A DNA stretch of 33,763 bases. Source: CAIXTV01 sp964543995 (lineage in GTDB: Bacteria; Bacteroidota; Bacteroidia; Bacteroidales; CAIXTV01). Shown here piece after piece: positions 8,080 to 17,177 of the stretch. Within the stretch, counting starts at the first letter, position 1. Every line of letters begins with the position of its first letter. Below the pieces are notes generated by a model. It had not been told where the DNA came from. It did not search any database and saw only the letters and a program-made list of their open reading frames with translations. The stretch is from contig CAZJBB010000010.1 in NCBI GenBank assembly GCA_964543995.1, positions 1-33,763 on the forward strand, in the 5' to 3' direction. The translations under genes were made by a program, and so were the position numbers.

Positions 8080-10983
8080 ATGAGTACATCATTTCCTAAA
8101 AAACCCGGTGGAAATACAAAATCCGCTTCCGTAAAATCGGATAAACAACAAGTTCCATCTCAGGCTTTTTCTTTTTCTCTACTGATTCCAATTGATAATC
8201 AAAAAGATAGCATTCCTTTTTTATTGGAAAGCCTTCAAAAAATCAGACCGGAAAGCCAGAAAAACATTGAAATTCTTATCATTGGAGCTTCTAATAATTC
8301 GGAAGCACTACAAATAAAGGAAAATTCTTTTTGTAACGAACTTATTCAAAACCAAAAGCTCAAATTTGTTGACAGCAACAACCAAAATCCTTTTTATGCA
8401 GGATTGATTCTTGCCGAAAAAAAGTACTCAGTATTATTCGACATTACCCAATTGAACAAAGCGGTGAACTTAAACGATTTGTTTTTGGTGAAACGTCCTG
8501 TAAATAAAGAAAATATTGCCATATATTTTAACTTTTCAAACGAAAACGTTAAAAAGGTCAATATAAACTCTAAAATGGTTTTGCTAAATACCTTAAGCGG
8601 TCGGTATGCATTTTCGAACTCAAGCCTTAAATTGGATGCTTCATCTATAGGTTATAAGTTGAAAAAATCAGATGTTGACATTAGCTGTGCCACCATTTCT
8701 CAAAATTCACCTTATAGTACCATCTCCACTGCACCCGGATTTTTATCAAAATGCATTTCCAAAATTAAAAATTGTATCTCTTGGAATTATGTTTTGCCCA
8801 TAAAAGAGCTTAACACCAAACCCGATTTGGAATTTGATTTTATTAAAGAAAATTCCATCTATCGATTTATCTTTTCATCCTTAATTACCTTGATGTTTTT
8901 CGGAATGGCTTGGTTGAGCACCAATGCCGGTATGTCGGGGGATGAGCCCGTTCAGTACGAATATGCCCAAAAGGTTTATAAATACTACACTTCATTGGGT
9001 AAAGACACCACCGCTCTTCAGTATTCCGATAGTTACAATATGCCGTTTTATGGTTCTTCATTTGACAATATCACAGCATTTTACAACAATATTTTTAAAG
9101 TAGATGGTGTTTATGAAACCCGTCATGTGATGAATGCATTAACCGGTTGGGGAACCATATTTTTCGCTGGTTTATTGGCACTGCTTATTGGGGGGTATAG
9201 AGCCGGAATTATTACCATACTCCTAATGTTTCTATCGCCTCGTTTTCTTGGACACTCTTTCAATAATCCCAAAGACATCCCATTTGCACTGGGATATATC
9301 ATGACGATATATTTCATTGTTCGCTTCCTGAAAACACTTCCGGAAATTAAAATGAAAAGTTTGCTATACATTGCATTGGGTATAGCAGCCGCCATAAGTG
9401 TGCGTATCGGTGGACTTTTGTTGGTGGCCTATCTTTTCTTATTTGTTGGACTACATTATTTGTTTATTACAAAAGGTAAAATTTTCAAACAAGAGAATTT
9501 CCGTTTTATGTTTCGATTGATACTTATTATGGGGGGCGTTACCGTAGTTGGCTTTCTTTTAGGACTCATTTTATGGCCATTTGCACTTCAAAGCCCGCTA
9601 AAACACCCCTTTGAAGCATTAAAACTCATGGAACATTTTGCTACCAGCTTGAGACAAATTTTCGAAGGCAAAATCATTTGGTCCGATCATGCTCCCTGGA
9701 ATTATCTGCCGAAATACATTTTTATTACCATTCCTATTGCGGTGATACTGGGATTTGCACTTTTTTGTATCCTATTTTATAAATTACTTAAAAAGCACCC
9801 TTTTTCATTCCTGTTTATCTTAATTTTCGCTTTTGCTTTCCCTATCTGGTACATCATCTACAAGCATTCAAATGTTTACGGTGGATGGAGACATGTCATT
9901 TTTACTTATCCAACCTTGGTCATTGCCAGCTCCTTAGGTTATAGTGCGTTTCTTGACTTGTTTAAAAATAAAATAGCCCATATTGTAACGGTAATCGTAT
10001 TAGCAGTTCTGCTTTTCCTTCCGCTCAAGCATATAATCAAAAATCATCCACATGAATATGTGTATTATAATGAAATGGTAGGTGGATTAGATAAGGCTTA
10101 TGGCTTCTATGAAACTGATTATTATTATCATGGAATTCGTGAAGCTGCTGAATGGCTTAAAAAAGACCTCAAATTAAGTGAAATGCCCAAACCGGCAAAG
10201 AAAATTACCATTGGATCTAACCATTTTCAAATTTTAAGTTACTATTTCCGTCACGATACCGATAAGGTTGACTTTGCTTATATCCGATATTTCGAACGAG
10301 GAAACGTGGATTGGGACTATGCTATTTTTGTCAACAGTTATATGGATCCTTACCAATTGCAAAAGGGAATTTGGCCTCCTAAAAACACCATTTACTCCGT
10401 AAAAGTTGATTATAAGCCTATTTGCGTGGTGCTAAAACGAAATGATAAAAGTGATTTATTGGGATCTCAGTATGCAGCGAAAAACAGCTTGGATACCGCC
10501 ATCACTTTCTTAAATAAAGCCATTGTTGATGTTCCAACCAATGAAGCAGCGCTGTTGAATCTTACGGAAATTTACATGAAACTTCAAAAATACGATACGG
10601 CATTAACAACCGTAAACAAGTTATTAGCTGTTTACCCCGATTATGAAAACGGTCTAAACTTCCAAGGTTGGATTTATTTCTATAAAAACGATTTAGACAA
10701 CGCTGAAAAGTCCTTTAAACACATCATTAAAGTTAATTTTAAGTTTGTTTACGGGTACTTTGGGTTGGCGCAGGTATATATCAAGAAAAATGATTTGAAC
10801 TCCGCTATAAACTATTTAAAACAAGCCATAGGAATTAATGAAGGTTTCAAACCTGCTTACATGACCTTAGCCCAGATTTATCAATTTCAAGCACAGCAAA
10901 AAGCCCAAAGCGGAGATAAAAATGGCGCCCAGGAAAGCATGTCGGAGGCTGAAAAATATATGAATATTGCCAAACAACTATAA
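8080..10983 (+). CDS. GT-C (ArnT/GT39-like) membrane glycosyltransferase with degenerate GT2 domain and TPR repeats
   Basis: A 967-residue, three-part protein. Residues about 30-245 resemble a GT2 domain (FSLLIPIDNQKDSIPFLLESL, then IEILIIGASNN, then SVLFDITQLN) but lack the acidic DDG and DxD residues. From about 265 to 660 there are 10 or more membrane helices; the first external loop carries MSGDEPVQYEY (Asp288, Glu289), the acidic pair expected for ArnT-type GT-C enzymes, and RHVMNALTGW follows. A hydrophilic segment comes next, then three to four TPR units (about 805-967, e.g. AALLNLTEIYMKLQKYDTAL). GT-C enzymes transfer a sugar from polyprenyl phosphate to a periplasmic acceptor, so this is the probable last step of the operon. 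Acceptor unknown. Its stop abuts the stop of the convergent kinase. Confidence 0.85.
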   Translation: MSTSFPKKPGGNTKSASVKSDKQQVPSQAFSFSLLIPIDNQKDSIPFLLESLQKIRPESQKNIEILIIGASNNSEALQIKENSFCNELIQNQKLKFVDSNNQNPFYAGLILAEKKYSVLFDITQLNKAVNLNDLFLVKRPVNKENIAIYFNFSNENVKKVNINSKMVLLNTLSGRYAFSNSSLKLDASSIGYKLKKSDVDISCATISQNSPYSTISTAPGFLSKCISKIKNCISWNYVLPIKELNTKPDLEFDFIKENSIYRFIFSSLITLMFFGMAWLSTNAGMSGDEPVQYEYAQKVYKYYTSLGKDTTALQYSDSYNMPFYGSSFDNITAFYNNIFKVDGVYETRHVMNALTGWGTIFFAGLLALLIGGYRAGIITILLMFLSPRFLGHSFNNPKDIPFALGYIMTIYFIVRFLKTLPEIKMKSLLYIALGIAAAISVRIGGLLLVAYLFLFVGLHYLFITKGKIFKQENFRFMFRLILIMGGVTVVGFLLGLILWPFALQSPLKHPFEALKLMEHFATSLRQIFEGKIIWSDHAPWNYLPKYIFITIPIAVILGFALFCILFYKLLKKHPFSFLFILIFAFAFPIWYIIYKHSNVYGGWRHVIFTYPTLVIASSLGYSAFLDLFKNKIAHIVTVIVLAVLLFLPLKHIIKNHPHEYVYYNEMVGGLDKAYGFYETDYYYHGIREAAEWLKKDLKLSEMPKPAKKITIGSNHFQILSYYFRHDTDKVDFAYIRYFERGNVDWDYAIFVNSYMDPYQLQKGIWPPKNTIYSVKVDYKPICVVLKRNDKSDLLGSQYAAKNSLDTAITFLNKAIVDVPTNEAALLNLTEIYMKLQKYDTALTTVNKLLAVYPDYENGLNFQGWIYFYKNDLDNAEKSFKHIIKVNFKFVYGYFGLAQVYIKKNDLNSAINYLKQAIGINEGFKPAYMTLAQIYQFQAQQKAQSGDKNGAQESMSEAEKYMNIAKQL

Positions 10984-13900
10984 TTAATTATACATCGGCA
11001 AAGCAATATAAAATGTAGTTTCCTTATTTTCAATAGATTCGAACCAGATTCGACCATCAAAACTTTGAATAATATTTTTTGTCATGGCCAATCCTAATCC
11101 CATTCCATAACTTTTGGTGGTGAAATTAGGTACAAATATTTTTTCTCTTTGTGATTCTGAAATACCTTTACCATTATCGATTATGGCAATAATATATTCA
11201 TTTCCTTCTTCTTTCATTATTATTTCAATCCTGCCATTTTGAGTGTCTTCAAGAGCTTGAAATGCGTTTTTCAGTATGTTATTAAACACTCTCAGTAATT
11301 GCTGTTTATCAGCCAAAGTATTGCCATCGGTTAATATCGTGTTTTCAAACCTTAATTGAACTTCATTTTTGTCACCATAAATTTCAATAGCATTATTTAT
11401 AACGGTGGCAATATTTACCCTTTCGTGTTTTGCCTGGGGCATTATGGCAAAATCAGAAAAAGAGGTTGCAATAGCAGACAAGGAATCAATCTGCTCTACG
11501 AGGGTTTGGGTGAACTTTTTCAGCTTTTCATCAAAATCGGGCGTTTTATCATTCCATGCTTTTTGCAAATATTGTACGCTTAATTTAATGGGCGTTAATG
11601 GGTTTTTTATTTCATGAGCCACCTGCTTTGCCATCTCTCTCCAGGCACTTTCTCGCTCTGATTTAGCTAACAATTCAGCACTGCTACTAAGCTCATCTAT
11701 CATTCTATTGTATTCACCAACCAAACCCCCTATTTCATCTTTTCGTTTCCAATTAATTTTTTCATTTTGTTTCCCCAAAGACAATCTACCTATTTTATTC
11801 TTGATAGTTTGTAGGGGTCTGGTTATATAGGAAGATACGATTACAGCGATAATAATAGCAATGGCAAGCAATAACACATAAATGTTGATAAAGGCGACAA
11901 TAAATGCCGATATTTCTTTTTTTAAATCGCTTTCCCGTGCAAAATAGGGCAAATTCAAATATCCCATCAATTGATTTCTATCATTTCGAAAAGGAATATA
12001 AGCCGACATGTATTTCAAGTCCCCAATATTTTCCTGCTGAATGTATATTGCTTTTTGATTAATAATTAATTGATTTACAGCTTCATGATTCATTAATGTT
12101 GAAATGAGTCTTTCTTCAAATACTTTAGGACGAGAAGAAGAAAATAACCTACCTTGGGTATCGAATAAATTAATATCCGTGAAAAAAGTACTTGACAGTC
12201 TATTAAGCTCTGAATTCATAAAGGGCTTCATTTCGTTTTGCAAGGAGTCGAATACAGCAAATTTATTTTCAAGTTCAATTTGAATGGAGTTCATTTTTTC
12301 ACTCAATACTTCTTGATTTTTATTGTCGTTTAGGTTTAAAATATAAAATAATATCAACAGTCCAATGACAATAAAAGAAGCTAAAATAATCCCAACCAAA
12401 GACAACTGTAGGCGTCCTTTGAAATTAATATCGAAATTCCATCGTTGAAATGGTATATGAAACACCAAATAAAAGAGAGAAAAGAAAATTACATAGAATA
12501 ACAATAAATATGAAAAAGAAGCCATCACATCAATAAACCCATCTTGCTTTTTACTTATTATAACATCCTGTTTTTGGTTAATATTAAAATATAAGTGGTT
12601 GTATCCATTATTATTAAAAAAGAAAAACCCGGTTTTACTATGGGTGTATGAGCTCAATTGGGTCATATAAAAATACTTTCCAACATTCTTTATAAGCTCT
12701 CCATTGTTATATAATCCATAAGAATAATTCGAAATTTCATTGTTTAATTTAACGGCTTTGTCAATTAATAACTCAGGATACCCCAATTCCTTCATCGAAG
12801 ATTTTGGATCCATCTCTATAAATATCTGAGTGCTTAATGAGTCTCCTTTTATAATTGAGGGTATTTCAATCGAGGCTAAATAGCTGTTATAACCGGCACC
12901 ATAACTTATAAAATACAAGTTATCGGTGAGGGTCGGAACCCCAAGTTTTTCAATTTTATCAGAGAAGTAAGCCCGACAATTTACATTTTCATTGGTTGGC
13001 TGGACTAGTAAAAACTGCTGAGGTTTACAAATGGTAATTTGTATGCGATATTTCGACCAAAATCCATTAAAATAATGGCTTTCAAGGTAAGAGATTATAT
13101 GGTTTTCGGAATATGGATACTGGGAAACAAGTAATTTCAGCGTCTTATCGCTTTGTGATTTTTCTTCTATATCTTTAAATAGGAACTCGGCAATAGGATC
13201 ATGCTCTTTGGTAATTTGAATTGCCAAAATTTTTCTTTTTTCTTTTTCTTTTTGATAATTACTTGAGTTTATTGCAATTGTTGAAAATATAGATCCAAAA
13301 AGAATTAAAAATCCCGCATGGTTGACTAGCCTTTTAAATTTGATTTTAAACTCAGTAAACCATATCCATCCAAAAAGGGAAATAAGCAACAAAAAAAGGA
13401 TAATAATATTGTCTTCATGATATAAATAACACATTATCAATCCCATGGGAATCGATAATAATAATATTTCTATCCTTGTCAGGCTTATTGCAATTTTGAT
13501 AATCCTATAAAACAAAAAATAATAACCCAGCAGCATAAAAGCCATGATTATTAAAGCCACAAGGCTCATTTCATTAATATTGAAAATCAAATTCAAATTA
13601 AGTGGAATGTCTGAATTTATAACGATGCTATTAAAAAGTCCAAAAATAAATTCGAAACTAAAAATAAGAAGACCAATAATTAAGAACCCTATAATCCATC
13701 TGGCTATTTTATTTAAGTATAGGTGATTTTTTATCTGAAAACGATATTGAAAAAAAATATTCCCCAGATATAAAAACAAAACACTATTTATAAATAAATC
13801 ACCTAATGATGGAAGCAATTCAGATGAAGCATAATATTTAGGAGAAAAAAATTCACTATCGTATAAAAAGTCTGGAAATGTATAATAAAACATTATGGAT

Positions 13901-14685
13901 CTGATCATTGCAACAATAAAACCAAAGACAATTAGTAATAAAAAGGGTCTCACTTTAAGTCGTTTTATTGATATCAGCATTTTTAGAATAAGCTGAAATC
14001 CCAAAATCATACTCATGAGAAACAAAAAGCCAAAAATCAGAAGCTGTCCTTTACTAGGGCTATTGGTTAATGCTTCAATGGAAAAAAGGTATTTGTTTTC
14101 AATTGAAAAAATACTATTATTTGATCTCTTTGAATTAACTAAAAGATCTTGAGTAATATCAAATTCATCCGGCAAGTCATTTTGTAAATATTCATTTTGG
14201 TACGGGTATTTATGTTTAACCAAGATTAAGGAAACATAAGTATTTCCGTTTTGTATTATTTTTCTTACATCGTACCATCCATTACTGATAAATAAAAAAG
14301 ATGATTTATTTATACTATCAATGGAAACGTCGTAAATTGGAACGCTATTATCCGACCAAAAACTTAATTTCTTATTTTTAAATACAAAAAATGCAGTGGC
14401 TTCCTTTTGAAAAGATTCAAAAGCAATGTTATTTTTTAAATTTTCATCTTTCTCTGAGCTATCAAAATATTTTGACAAATTAGATAATATTGCATCTGCC
14501 TTTTTTTCCTTGAGATGCAATTTCTCGGAAATGCTTTTTTGAATTTCGTCTAATGAATTTGAATTTTGAACATATATCGAATAACCCCACGTTAATGAAA
14601 TTAAAAACAAAAAAACAATTCCATAAAATAGAATTTCATTCTCTCTTGACCACTTTTTAAGCTGTGTCCATAATTTTTTAAACAT
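10984..14685 (-). CDS. Very large NtrY-like membrane sensor histidine kinase
   Basis: A 1233-residue protein with about 12 predicted membrane helices: one near residues 16-37, a cluster between about 210 and 470, and three between about 740 and 940. Long non-membrane segments separate them. The C-terminus is a kinase: a HAMP-like linker (ITRPLQTIKNKIGRLSLG), the H-box AHEIKNPLTP with phospho-acceptor His1024, N-box FNNILKNAFQAL, G1 DNGKGIS, F-box and G2 GMGLGLAMT. All ATP-site motifs are intact. KNPLTPIKLS resembles NtrY-type kinases. No response regulator is adjacent, so the partner is unknown. A minus-strand TACTTTTG lies about 66 bases upstream. Confidence 0.92.
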   Translation of the reverse strand: MFKKLWTQLKKWSRENEILFYGIVFLFLISLTWGYSIYVQNSNSLDEIQKSISEKLHLKEKKADAILSNLSKYFDSSEKDENLKNNIAFESFQKEATAFFVFKNKKLSFWSDNSVPIYDVSIDSINKSSFLFISNGWYDVRKIIQNGNTYVSLILVKHKYPYQNEYLQNDLPDEFDITQDLLVNSKRSNNSIFSIENKYLFSIEALTNSPSKGQLLIFGFLFLMSMILGFQLILKMLISIKRLKVRPFLLLIVFGFIVAMIRSIMFYYTFPDFLYDSEFFSPKYYASSELLPSLGDLFINSVLFLYLGNIFFQYRFQIKNHLYLNKIARWIIGFLIIGLLIFSFEFIFGLFNSIVINSDIPLNLNLIFNINEMSLVALIIMAFMLLGYYFLFYRIIKIAISLTRIEILLLSIPMGLIMCYLYHEDNIIILFLLLISLFGWIWFTEFKIKFKRLVNHAGFLILFGSIFSTIAINSSNYQKEKEKRKILAIQITKEHDPIAEFLFKDIEEKSQSDKTLKLLVSQYPYSENHIISYLESHYFNGFWSKYRIQITICKPQQFLLVQPTNENVNCRAYFSDKIEKLGVPTLTDNLYFISYGAGYNSYLASIEIPSIIKGDSLSTQIFIEMDPKSSMKELGYPELLIDKAVKLNNEISNYSYGLYNNGELIKNVGKYFYMTQLSSYTHSKTGFFFFNNNGYNHLYFNINQKQDVIISKKQDGFIDVMASFSYLLLFYVIFFSLFYLVFHIPFQRWNFDINFKGRLQLSLVGIILASFIVIGLLILFYILNLNDNKNQEVLSEKMNSIQIELENKFAVFDSLQNEMKPFMNSELNRLSSTFFTDINLFDTQGRLFSSSRPKVFEERLISTLMNHEAVNQLIINQKAIYIQQENIGDLKYMSAYIPFRNDRNQLMGYLNLPYFARESDLKKEISAFIVAFINIYVLLLAIAIIIAVIVSSYITRPLQTIKNKIGRLSLGKQNEKINWKRKDEIGGLVGEYNRMIDELSSSAELLAKSERESAWREMAKQVAHEIKNPLTPIKLSVQYLQKAWNDKTPDFDEKLKKFTQTLVEQIDSLSAIATSFSDFAIMPQAKHERVNIATVINNAIEIYGDKNEVQLRFENTILTDGNTLADKQQLLRVFNNILKNAFQALEDTQNGRIEIIMKEEGNEYIIAIIDNGKGISESQREKIFVPNFTTKSYGMGLGLAMTKNIIQSFDGRIWFESIENKETTFYIALPMYN

Positions 14686-14750
14686 TTCCTTTTATTTATA
14701 GGGCTTACAGAGCATAACTTTAAAATTTGCGATTTAATAATAGTTCAATT

Positions 14751-14758
14751 CAAAAGTA
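14751..14758 (-). promoter_or_regulatory. Candidate -7 promoter element for the large kinase
   Basis: Minus-strand TACTTTTG, an exact TAnnTTTG match, about 66 bases before the ATG at 14685. A TTG is present but only 16 bases further out, shorter than usual. Confidence 0.4.
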
Positions 14759-14796
14759 ATAAAAAACCTTCAACCAAGTACTTTTTTGCACTAGCG

Positions 14797-14831
14797 GGCT
14801 TAAAATTAAGCCATAAAAACTTCGTTTTTAT
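14797..14831 (-). terminator. Tandem hairpins, probable terminator of the mnmG operon
   Basis: Two adjacent inverted repeats lie just past the mnmG stop: ATAAAAAC/GTTTTTAT around a TTC loop (14813-14831), and GGCTTAA/TTAAGCC around AA (14797-14812). On the minus strand the first contains a short T-run in its 3' arm. There is no long U-tract, so termination is plausible but not certain. Confidence 0.45.
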
Positions 14832-14862
14832 TATATGGCTGATATACAGTGGATTATGATTT

Positions 14863-16731
14863 CTATTTTCTCAAATAAATTATGAGCACAGAAATATCAG
14901 AGGGAGTAACACCACTAATTCTTGAAGCCTGCCCAATTGTTTGTGGTTTGACTTTCGAAAATTTTTCTCTTGCTTCTGAAGATAAAGATTGAATAGCATG
15001 AAAATTAAAATCTGGCTGTATAGAAATATCCTCATATCGTATTAATTTTTCAGCCATTTCTTGTTCCTTAATTATATAACCTTCATATTTAAGCAAAATT
15101 TCTGCTTCCTCAATAGTGTCATTAGATATTTTATGTATTTCAATATAACTTTCAAGTGCACGAATTTCTTTCTGCAAATCAAATAAAGATAAGCGTGGTC
15201 TTAAAACAAGTTGGGCTAACTTTGTTTTTTGAACTATTAAGGCTTCATTTTTTGTCTTTAAAAAACCATTGATCTCATTTGGCTCAGCTGAGTTCATTTT
15301 TACAAAATGAATAAGTTCATTTGTCTGATTCTCATGACGAGAATAAGAATAAAATCTTTCATCTGAAATTAAACCTATTTCATGACCTAAGGGTGTTAAT
15401 CGCATATCAGCATTATCTTGACGTAAAAGAATTCTAAATTCAGCTCTAGAAGTAAACATTCTATAGGGTTCATCAACACCTTTTGTTATTAAATCATCGA
15501 TTAAAACTCCAATATAAGCTTCATGTCTTTTTAGAACAATGTCTTTTAACCCTTTTACTTTTTGAGCCGAATTAATTCCTGCCATTAATCCTTGAGCAGC
15601 TGCTTCTTCATATCCTGTTGTGCCATTAATTTGCCCAGCAAAATAAAGACCCTCTATCAATTTTGATTCTAAAGAATAATTTAATTGTGTAGGGGGAAAA
15701 TAGTCATATTCTATTGCATAACCAGATCTTAAAATATTGACTTGTTCAAACCCACTTATTTTCTTTAACGCAGCATATTGTATATCTTCAGGCAGGGAAG
15801 AAGAAAATCCATTTAAATAGTACTCAATAGTATTCCAGCCTTCAGGTTCCAAAAATAACTGATGTGAATTTTTCTCTGAAAATCTAACAATTTTATCCTC
15901 AATAGAGGGACAATACCTTGGCCCAACACCTTTAATTGTTCCGGTAAATAAAGGAGATAAATCAAATCCTGTTCTTAAAATATCATGAACCTCATCATTC
16001 GTATACGCCAAAAAACAACTTCTTTGTTCTTTTAAATAGGGTGTATTAGAAAAAGAAAATTTTAATGGATTTTCATCCCCGGGTTGTTCAATCAATTTAG
16101 TAAAATCCACTGATCTACCATCGATTCTTACAGGGGTTCCGGTTTTCATTCTATTACTCTGAAATCCTTTTAGAACTAAATTCTGAGTTAAATCCATGGA
16201 GGCCGGTTCACCTATTCGTCCTCCCTTAAAATTTTTATTTCCAATATGAATCTTCCCATTTAAAAAAGTACCGTTGGTTAAAATTACTGCTTTTGAAAAT
16301 ATCTTAATGCCTAATTCTGTAACAACGCCCTTTAATAATCCATTTTCTAATATGATATCGATAACATTATCTTGCCAAAAATCTAAATTCGGATAACTTT
16401 CAAGTATTTTTCTCCAATTTAATGAGAACAAATATCTATCGCATTGGGCTCTTGGACTCCACATTGCAGGACCCTTTGAGCGGTTTAGCATTCTAAACTG
16501 TATCATAGAGTGGTCGGTTACAATTCCTGTTAATCCACCCAGCGCATCAATTTCCCGAACAATTTGACCCTTTGCCACACCTCCAATGGATGGATTGCAT
16601 GACATTTGAGCTAAAGTTGCCAAATTATGTGTTATTAACAAGACTTTTGATCCCATTCGTGCAGCAGCACCCGCGGCTTCAGCACCTGCATGTCCACCAC
16701 CTACTACAATTATATCGTACTCTTTAAACAT
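14863..16731 (-). CDS. mnmG: tRNA uridine-5-carboxymethylaminomethyl modification enzyme MnmG (GidA)
   Basis: A 622-residue FAD enzyme of normal length that works with MnmE to modify U34 of certain tRNAs. The N-terminal FAD motif is IIVVGGGHAGAEAAGAAARMG; SCNPSIGGVAKGQIVREIDALGG, MLNRSKGPAMWSPRAQCDR, RSGYAIEYDYFPP and GQINGTTGYEEAAAQGL are MnmG signatures. The C-terminal helical domain ends with ISGVTPSDISVLIIYLRK. It is the last gene of a minus-strand run after DUF4175, the RsbW-like ATPase and ybeY. A parS-like palindrome lies immediately upstream of its ATG, in the place of a 5' untranslated region. mnmE is not in the window. Confidence 0.98.
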   Translation of the reverse strand: MFKEYDIIVVGGGHAGAEAAGAAARMGSKVLLITHNLATLAQMSCNPSIGGVAKGQIVREIDALGGLTGIVTDHSMIQFRMLNRSKGPAMWSPRAQCDRYLFSLNWRKILESYPNLDFWQDNVIDIILENGLLKGVVTELGIKIFSKAVILTNGTFLNGKIHIGNKNFKGGRIGEPASMDLTQNLVLKGFQSNRMKTGTPVRIDGRSVDFTKLIEQPGDENPLKFSFSNTPYLKEQRSCFLAYTNDEVHDILRTGFDLSPLFTGTIKGVGPRYCPSIEDKIVRFSEKNSHQLFLEPEGWNTIEYYLNGFSSSLPEDIQYAALKKISGFEQVNILRSGYAIEYDYFPPTQLNYSLESKLIEGLYFAGQINGTTGYEEAAAQGLMAGINSAQKVKGLKDIVLKRHEAYIGVLIDDLITKGVDEPYRMFTSRAEFRILLRQDNADMRLTPLGHEIGLISDERFYSYSRHENQTNELIHFVKMNSAEPNEINGFLKTKNEALIVQKTKLAQLVLRPRLSLFDLQKEIRALESYIEIHKISNDTIEEAEILLKYEGYIIKEQEMAEKLIRYEDISIQPDFNFHAIQSLSSEAREKFSKVKPQTIGQASRISGVTPSDISVLIIYLRK

Positions 16732-16733
16732 TT

Positions 16734-16749
16734 TGTTTCACGTGAAACT
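16734..16749. other. parS: parS-like ParB-binding site
   Basis: The 16-mer TGTTTCACGTGAAACT contains the perfect 14-base palindrome GTTTCACGTGAAAC (16735-16748), the core of the widely conserved chromosomal parS sequence; only the last base of the usual 16-mer (A) differs. It fills most of the 23-base gap between the ybeY stop and the mnmG start. ParB/Spo0J binds such sites near replication origins and loads SMC. The match is direct; binding is inferred. Confidence 0.85.
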
Positions 16750-16754
16750 GTAAA

Positions 16755-17177
16755 TTAATTTTCAAGAAATCCTAAGTACTTTTCTTCTTTTTGCTTCATA
16801 ACAATTCTATCCTTTTCTTTTTTGTCATTATAGGAAAGTAAATGTAATACCCCGTGAATTATTACTCTAAAAAGCTCGTCATTGAATTTTTGATTAAATA
16901 TAATAGCATTTTCTCTAACTCTTTCAGTACTAATAAATATATCACCACTAATAATTTCATTTTCATTATAGCTGAAGGTGATTACATCCGTTAACGTGCT
17001 GTGATTTAGGTATTTAATATTAATTTTGGACAGTTCTTCATCAGAGGTAAATATAATTGAAATATCACCTGGGATTTTTCTCTCCTCAAGAATCGTCTTT
17101 TTTATCCAATTTTTAATCTTAGCCCGCTTTTCACAAACAAAAGCTATGTTTAAATTCGAAATCTGAATGCTAGACAT
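16755..17177 (-). CDS. ybeY: Endoribonuclease YbeY (rRNA maturation factor)
   Basis: A 140-residue metallo-RNase involved in 16S rRNA 3' end maturation and ribosome quality control. The core is present: LTDVITFSYNE, ISGDIFISTERV, and the metal motif IIHGVLHLLSYND with His108 and His112. The third ligand position, usually His in GYDH, is Asp118 here; from memory this substitution is common in Bacteroidota YbeY proteins, so activity may be retained. Its start overlaps the end of the RsbW-like gene by 8 bases, implying translational coupling. It is followed by the parS-like site and mnmG, a gene pairing dedicated to tRNA/rRNA maturation. Confidence 0.92.
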   Translation of the reverse strand: MSSIQISNLNIAFVCEKRAKIKNWIKKTILEERKIPGDISIIFTSDEELSKINIKYLNHSTLTDVITFSYNENEIISGDIFISTERVRENAIIFNQKFNDELFRVIIHGVLHLLSYNDKKEKDRIVMKQKEEKYLGFLEN

